Source of the DNA: GCA-020348365 sp964347995
Lineage (GTDB): Archaea > Thermoproteota > Bathyarchaeia > Bathyarchaeales > Bathyarchaeaceae
Direction of reading: 5' to 3'
NCBI GenBank assembly: GCA_964347995.1
Contig: CAYGBA010000061.1
Location: 1-8,793 of the forward strand
DNA length: 8,793 nt
Part shown: positions 5,280-8,793 of the stretch, piece by piece
How the letters are laid out: each line of letters begins with the position of its first letter
How positions within the stretch are numbered: position 1 is the stretch's first letter
The notes under the pieces: model-generated
The model's database searches: none
Seen by the model: only the letters and a program-made list of their open reading frames with translations
What the model was told of the DNA's origin: nothing
Position numbers and translations under genes: made by a program

Positions 5280-5639
5280 ATGGTTGAGATTGTCTGCCGT
5301 GCCCCCGAGCAGCTTGTGATTCTGGAATGCACACAGTATCCTTCGATAGAAGCCCTATCGATGACTATTGCCACCATCATTAGGGCAGGGCAACCGGTCA
5401 TCCTCAAATGGGCTGAGGGCGTGACATTCTCGTATTCACTTTTGACGCCGACAACCGATAGTTTGATGAAAGAGTTTTTGGAAGGCCGCCTCTACTGGAC
5501 GGACGTGATATTTGCCTTGATGCCTGAATACAGATCGCCCATCAGAGTGGGCACCCTGGACATTCCAGTAATCGACGTAAGTCCGAATCCCACCTTGAGA
5601 GAGGCGGCAAAATGGATGAAACTTACCGCCCAAAAATGA
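5280..5639 (+). CDS. Uncharacterised 119-aa protein
   Basis: I do not recognise this family. The protein begins MVEIVCRAPEQLVILECTQY, has an alpha/beta-looking first half (YPSIEALSMTIATIIRAGQP, then VILKWAEGVTFSYSLLTP), a middle helix (TDSLMKEFLEGRLYWTDVIF) and a C-terminal part with GTLDIPVIDVSPNPTLREAA. There is no signal peptide, clear membrane helix or metal-ligand cluster, so it is probably soluble and cytoplasmic. The even codon use, the lack of a competing frame and a proper ribosome site support real coding. ATG 5280 is preferred over TTG 5274 on ribosome-site spacing. It follows the COG2522-like regulator on the same strand, with a T-run and possible new promoter between them, so co-transcription is uncertain. 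It converges with the arsenate reductase gene. Confidence 0.65.
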   Translation: MVEIVCRAPEQLVILECTQYPSIEALSMTIATIIRAGQPVILKWAEGVTFSYSLLTPTTDSLMKEFLEGRLYWTDVIFALMPEYRSPIRVGTLDIPVIDVSPNPTLREAAKWMKLTAQK

Positions 5640-5685
5640 CTACGCTTTCGAGGTCTAACGCCAGTTTAGATTCGCCAAAGATCTT

Positions 5686-5704
5686 GAGCTATGAACTTTA
5701 GCTC
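5686..5704. terminator. Small hairpin between convergent genes
   Basis: GAGCTA (5686-5691) pairs with TAGCTC (5699-5704) around a seven-base loop. It lies in the 84-base gap between the 119-aa gene and arsC and could act for either strand, though neither side has a strong T-run. Confidence 0.25.
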
Positions 5705-5723
5705 GCTATCCGAGTTGGCAAGA

Positions 5724-6176
5724 TTATTTTCCGGTGTTGTCCAAGGTCTTGATTAATCTTTCAACTCGTTCTCTGATTTCGTTCCTTACTTCCCTGAATT
5801 CGTCCATAGATTTTTCGGCAGGGTCTTCTATCTTCCATTCCTCTACTCTTTTGGGAATCACTGGACATACTTCTGCTCCACAACCCATGGTTACGACAAC
5901 ATCGGCTTCTTCCATCATCTTCAGGGTTAGCGACTTGGGTCTCCGGTTGGTTATGTCGATTCCGATTTCCTTCATAGCTTCAATAGCCTTTGGATCAACT
6001 TTTGAGGCGGGTCTATCACCCGCACTAACTGCGACAGCATACCCTTTGGCTAACTTGTTGAAGAAGGCTTCCGCCATCTGGCTTCTACGAGCGTTTTCAA
6101 TGCATACAAACAAGACTTTTTTAATATCTGGAGATGAAGAAATATTATTCTGCGATTCTAATAATTTCACTTCCAA
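5724..6176 (-). CDS. arsC: Arsenate reductase / low-molecular-weight phosphatase family protein
   Basis: A 150-residue protein of the thioredoxin-coupled ArsC type, which shares the low-molecular-weight tyrosine phosphatase fold. The catalytic P-loop is VLFVCIENARRSQMAEAF (C25-x5-R31, then Ser32), with the ArsC-specific NxxRSQMAE signature. The two further Cys needed for the disulfide relay are in VTMGCGAEVCPVIP (C99 and C104), and the general-acid Asp is in IEDPAEK (D118). By family knowledge it reduces arsenate to arsenite using thioredoxin-like donors. The four-residue gap between C99 and C104 is shorter than in staphylococcal ArsC, as I recall for archaeal members. TTG 6176 is favoured by GGAG at 6187-6184, seven bases upstream; this leaves an unusual N-terminal extension of about 18 residues before the core. 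No arsenite pump gene is in view. Phosphatase activity remains an alternative. Confidence 0.88.
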   Translation of the reverse strand: MEVKLLESQNNISSSPDIKKVLFVCIENARRSQMAEAFFNKLAKGYAVAVSAGDRPASKVDPKAIEAMKEIGIDITNRRPKSLTLKMMEEADVVVTMGCGAEVCPVIPKRVEEWKIEDPAEKSMDEFREVRNEIRERVERLIKTLDNTGK

Positions 6177-6209
6177 TTGAAAGCTCCATTGCTTACATGA
6201 TTAAAACTT

Positions 6210-6220
6210 GATATTTAAAC
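6210..6220 (-). promoter_or_regulatory. TATA box of arsC
   Basis: GTTTAAATATC on the minus strand is a good archaeal TATA box. Initiation near 6188 would give a leader of about 12 bases that just includes the GGAG ribosome site. Confidence 0.5.
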
Positions 6221-6236
6221 CAAACCACGTAATTGC

Positions 6237-6410
6237 CTAAAATCGCTCAATAACGTCAACGATCACTGAAACAAACGCTGCCGTGATTGCGGATATAGTC
6301 ATGCCATATATTAGACTTGCCAGTAGTTTGGATGAATAGCCAACCACAGTTGTCATGTTTTGACCATTATTCTGAATATTCGCTAGATATTCATTGGTCT
6401 CATCATGCAT
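6237..6410 (-). CDS. Possible 57-aa single-span membrane protein
   Basis: A short open frame in the 302-base gap between the binding-protein gene and arsC. It runs from ATG 6410 to TAG 6239-6237. The N-terminal half is polar (MHDETNEYLANIQNNGQNMT). The C-terminal half is a convincing hydrophobic helix, SSKLLASLIYGMTISAITAA followed by FVSVIVDVIERF. The family is not recognised. Against it, no clear ribosome site precedes the ATG, and the same frame stays open upstream (including a CNLC pair just before the ATG), so it could be the tail of a decayed or wrongly started gene. For it, the hydrophobic stretch and the stop just before the arsC promoter look organised. The rest of this gap shows only the arsC promoter. 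Confidence 0.35.
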   Translation of the reverse strand: MHDETNEYLANIQNNGQNMTTVVGYSSKLLASLIYGMTISAITAAFVSVIVDVIERF

Positions 6411-6478
6411 GCATAGGTTGCATTCTATAGCTGCACTGAGTAGGGGTATCTGGGCAGTTTTTCTAGTTGAGGGCCGGC

Positions 6479-8560
6479 TTATGGTCCCCAGGTTGCGCCG
6501 AAGTTGCTCTGTACGAGAACTATCTCGTCACCGATGATCTTTTGGGCGGGCGGTGCTATGTCTGCGATTGAGTTCCATCTAGGATCACCACCTATGGCTA
6601 CGGGGTAACACTGGCCAGTGAAGATTCCTTGATGGTGGAGTACATAATAGACGTCACGCATGTCTACGATTTGGTCAAGGTTGCAGTCGCCTGGGTTTAT
6701 TCGCTCCACGTAGTTTTCTGCATCCTTCCAGGCTTCCACGTAGATGGTTGCGCTCACTCGATCCCATCCGCCATAGCGATAGACGAAGTTGTCGGTTCCT
6801 ACAAGGCAAGTTAGGCTTGGATCAATTGGGTTTTCATACTCCCACCCTTCCCATTGGCTGTGGTGTCTTCCCGTAAGGATCCACACGTCTCCACCCATTG
6901 GGCCAGTACCCTCGCTGATGACCAGAGGTTCACCCGTCTCTGGGCTGTCAACCCAGGGCTCCCATATGTGCTTGGGAGCAAGTAGGGAGATGCCGAACCA
7001 TTCGTGGGCAAAGACGTACCTCTGTAGGAGCCATATCTTGAAGCTGTAGGTGCCGGTTGTCTTGACGTCGTAGATGGGTTGCCAGGTGGATAGATACCGC
7101 TCGTTCTCTTGGAATCTCATTAGGTTGAGGGCGAAGACGCAGTCCTCAGCCGTCACCGGGACGCCGTCGTGCCATTTGACGTTGTCTCGCAAGGTGTACT
7201 CCAGCGTCATGCCCGCCTCGCCTCCTGGACCCGTCCACTCCGCCAAGGTAGGCATACCCTCGACGGCTCGCCATTGATACTCCTGAGTGTACGGGTTCAG
7301 CCGGAAGAAATCGCCAAAGACACAATCTAGAACCTGCCAGTCGGGAGGAGTCTCTGCCATCAACGGGTTGAGCGTGTCAAGTTCCTCACGAAGCAAGTGT
7401 TTGTAGAGGTTCTTTCCGCCTTCCACCCTGCCAGCCTCGCCGAACTCCTTTCCAAACTCGTTACAGCTGCCTTCAGCACCCGCGCCCACCGAGTTTACGA
7501 TTTTGGTAGCGCCATCAGCATTCCCGAGGTATGGTCCTGTTTGGGCTGTATACCTTGCGTACTGCATCATGGGTATGAACGGAATGTTTTCATTTGCTAT
7601 CGCCTGAATCTCAAAGACAGCCGCCTTCATCTCATCTATGTCTAGGGTGGCCTTCATCGCGTGGCACGCATCATCGCAGTCCTCGTCTATGAAGTTCCAT
7701 ACGTTCCAGAGGGGCCGTTGGGTTGACTCAAGGAAGTCGTACAAAATGTCTGGTGCTGGCGAGTCCCAGACGACGCCGACGCCCCACAGTAAGCTGTAGT
7801 CGTAGTAGTCTCTGTTGATCAGGATGTAGACGATGTCAGTCCAGGCCTTTGGCGTGAGATCACACGGGATTCCCATCGCGTGAAGCCTGTCATTTAATAT
7901 CATAGCGGACTCCAATTCAATCGGGCTCCCATGAATAACCCTCGTCGCATACTCAAAGTGTTCCATAGGCAGTCCAGTGTCTGGGTCAATTCTGTAGAAG
8001 CCCTGCGATCCAGGCACGTCAGGATCTTGCCAACCAGCGGGGGTTGGCACCGTGCTGTAGACGTAGCCTGCAGCGTTCAAGATCGCGTCTGCCTCTAAAG
8101 GATCGTACAACGGCAGCTTTGCGTCTGGGTTGATCCACTGTGGCATGCTCTCAGGCAGCCAGTACTCAATGTGCCTCGAGACAGGCGACAAGAGTTCGTC
8201 TAGCGCGGCCTTGTCACACAGCCGGATTATGGCCTTTCTCATCTCAAGGTCGTCAGCGGGATAGACGAGGTTGTTCATGAACAACATGTTATACCCGTAT
8301 CTTACGGTACTGCAAATGGTGAACCCTGCAGCTTTCAGCTCAGGAATGTACTCGGGCAATGGCACTTCACCTGAATCGACATCATGAGTTATCAACGAGA
8401 TCAGCCGGGCGTCCGGAGATTTAATTGTCTTCCACCAAAGCTCATCAACATACGGACCCGTGTCAGTTGGTGCAGCAGCATTCATAGTCAAAGCAAGACC
8501 AATCACAATAGCAATCGTTAGGAACAGTGCAAATCCAGTTCTATTACTCTTTAGATTCAT
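6479..8560 (-). CDS. Secreted family 5 solute-binding protein, halves in reversed order, with C-terminal dockerin-like domain
   Basis: A 693-residue extracytoplasmic protein. Residues 1-30 form a signal or lipid-anchor-like segment (basic start, hydrophobic ALFLTIAIVIGLALTM). Residues 36-366 match the usual C-terminal half of peptide/oligosaccharide-binding SBP_bac_5 proteins: PYVDELWWKTIKSPDARLIS, DLEMRKAIIRLCDK, YDPLEADAILNAAGY, LNDRLHAMGIP, DYSLLWGVGVVWDSPAPDIL, and EIQAIANENIPFIPMM. Residues 384-618 match the usual N-terminal half: NLYKHLLREELDTLNPLMAE, TLEYTLRDNVKWHDGVPVTA, LLAPKHIWEPW and GTGPMGG. Residues 622-692 resemble a dockerin: a calcium loop GDCNLDQIVDMRDV and a second element GDPRWNSIADIAPP ... 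NFGATW. By family it binds a peptide or sugar for an ABC importer, but no transporter genes adjoin. ATG 8560 has GGAGAGG at 8575-8569. Confidence 0.88.
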   Translation of the reverse strand: MNLKSNRTGFALFLTIAIVIGLALTMNAAAPTDTGPYVDELWWKTIKSPDARLISLITHDVDSGEVPLPEYIPELKAAGFTICSTVRYGYNMLFMNNLVYPADDLEMRKAIIRLCDKAALDELLSPVSRHIEYWLPESMPQWINPDAKLPLYDPLEADAILNAAGYVYSTVPTPAGWQDPDVPGSQGFYRIDPDTGLPMEHFEYATRVIHGSPIELESAMILNDRLHAMGIPCDLTPKAWTDIVYILINRDYYDYSLLWGVGVVWDSPAPDILYDFLESTQRPLWNVWNFIDEDCDDACHAMKATLDIDEMKAAVFEIQAIANENIPFIPMMQYARYTAQTGPYLGNADGATKIVNSVGAGAEGSCNEFGKEFGEAGRVEGGKNLYKHLLREELDTLNPLMAETPPDWQVLDCVFGDFFRLNPYTQEYQWRAVEGMPTLAEWTGPGGEAGMTLEYTLRDNVKWHDGVPVTAEDCVFALNLMRFQENERYLSTWQPIYDVKTTGTYSFKIWLLQRYVFAHEWFGISLLAPKHIWEPWVDSPETGEPLVISEGTGPMGGDVWILTGRHHSQWEGWEYENPIDPSLTCLVGTDNFVYRYGGWDRVSATIYVEAWKDAENYVERINPGDCNLDQIVDMRDVYYVLHHQGIFTGQCYPVAIGGDPRWNSIADIAPPAQKIIGDEIVLVQSNFGATWGP

Positions 8561-8568
8561 GCTCTTTT

Positions 8569-8575
8569 CCTCTCC
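8569..8575 (-). promoter_or_regulatory. Ribosome site of the solute-binding protein gene
   Basis: GGAGAGG on the minus strand, eight bases before ATG 8560, supports the chosen start and full signal peptide. Confidence 0.6.
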
Positions 8576-8594
8576 ATCCTCTCTTTTTCCGCAC

Positions 8595-8623
8595 CTTAAT
8601 ATAGCATTGTTATACCTTTTATG
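8595..8623 (-). promoter_or_regulatory. Putative promoter of the solute-binding protein gene
   Basis: Two TATA-like elements occur on the minus strand: ACATAAAAG (8623-8615), with initiation near 8594, and CTATATTAAG (8604-8595), with initiation near 8574. The first leaves a leader that contains the whole ribosome site and is slightly preferred. Both lie within the end of the 64-aa open frame. Confidence 0.4.
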
Positions 8624-8790
8624 TATTTCTCATGCTTGCAATCAAGAAATATCCGCCCATTAACCACATACTTTGGGCGCTCGCATCGGAGCCTCCTGCA
8701 ATTGACCGTGACGGCTAGAGGCAAAGGTTTCGGTTTCCCAACGATCTCACCATTTACAAGAGAAGGTATGCAATCCTTAAAGGAACTCAT
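8596..8790 (-). CDS. Possible small Cys-containing protein (64 aa)
   Basis: An open frame from ATG 8790 to TAA 8598-8596, three bases inside the window edge. The protein has Cys at 7, 31, 36 and 51, in LAVTVNCRRLRCERPKYVV and GRIFLDCKHEK; the Cys spacing and the short beta-like strands suggest a small metal-binding or disulfide-held domain. I do not recognise the family with certainty. The ribosome site would lie outside the window, so the start cannot be judged. Its end overlaps the predicted promoter of the binding-protein gene, which is possible in a compact archaeal genome but also weakens the case. If real it is on the same strand and 35 bases upstream of the binding protein. Confidence 0.42.
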   Translation of the reverse strand: MSSFKDCIPSLVNGEIVGKPKPLPLAVTVNCRRLRCERPKYVVNGRIFLDCKHEKYIKGITMLY

Positions 8791-8793
8791 TAA

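Noticed and set aside
5027..5287. 86-codon plus-strand frame overlapping the HTH regulator and the following gap
   Set aside because: First half is the regulator in another frame; the rest has no motif or start signal.
5734..6180. 148-codon plus-strand frame opposite arsC
   Set aside because: Antisense of a gene with a complete ArsC active site; the encoded Ser-rich protein has no recognisable feature.
6629..7645. Several plus-strand frames of 61-86 codons opposite the binding-protein gene
   Set aside because: The minus-strand protein is continuous with recognisable motifs throughout; these frames have no ribosome sites or family features.
1..8793. tRNA, rRNA, insertion sequence, integrase or attachment-site signals
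   Set aside because: I looked for cloverleaf-like segments, transposase motifs and long terminal repeats and saw none.

Overview
The window looks archaeal. Most genes have an A/T-rich TATA-like box about 20-50 bases before the start codon instead of bacterial -35/-10 pairs, and several have strong GGAGG-type ribosome sites. Recognisable products (DUF4438, FUN14, a COG2522-type HTH regulator, a multi-winged-helix regulator, and a dockerin-tailed solute-binding protein) are typical of archaea. From memory the set resembles Bathyarchaeia or related lineages; this is an impression, not a measurement. Genes are mostly single units on alternating strands. There is no rRNA, tRNA, transposase or CRISPR array.

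Layout. Positions 1-79 (-) hold the first codons of a small zinc-ribbon protein. It diverges from a DUF4438 gene (307-1197, +); the shared upstream region has a TATA box and two inverted repeats. A class V PLP enzyme (1292-2419, -) converges on DUF4438 and diverges from a FUN14-family membrane protein (2611-2919, +). Next come a decayed isoprenylcysteine methyltransferase-like gene (3031-3275, +), which keeps only its two ends in different frames, and a 38-residue desulforedoxin-like protein (3373-3489, +).

The centre is a divergent regulator pair. A three-winged-helix protein with an N-terminal Cys cluster (3554-4597, -) faces a COG2522-like HTH protein with three CxxC pairs (4768-5151, +). 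Between them are two perfect 16-bp copies of a dyad motif exactly 20 bp apart, next to the TATA box of the second gene, and related half-sites next to the first gene. An unrecognised protein (5280-5639, +) follows. It converges on an ArsC-type arsenate reductase/low-molecular-weight phosphatase (5724-6176, -).

The right third (6479-8560, -) is a secreted family 5 solute-binding protein. Its two halves appear in reverse order, with the usual C-terminal half first, and a dockerin-like calcium-binding domain ends the chain. No permease or ATPase genes are in view. Two small open frames (57 and 64 residues) flank it and may be real.

The strongest leads are the permuted binding protein, the shared operator array between two Cys-rich regulators, and the methyltransferase remnant. 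Desulforedoxin, the Cys-rich regulators and ArsC share a redox/metal flavour, but nothing in the sequence proves that they form one pathway.
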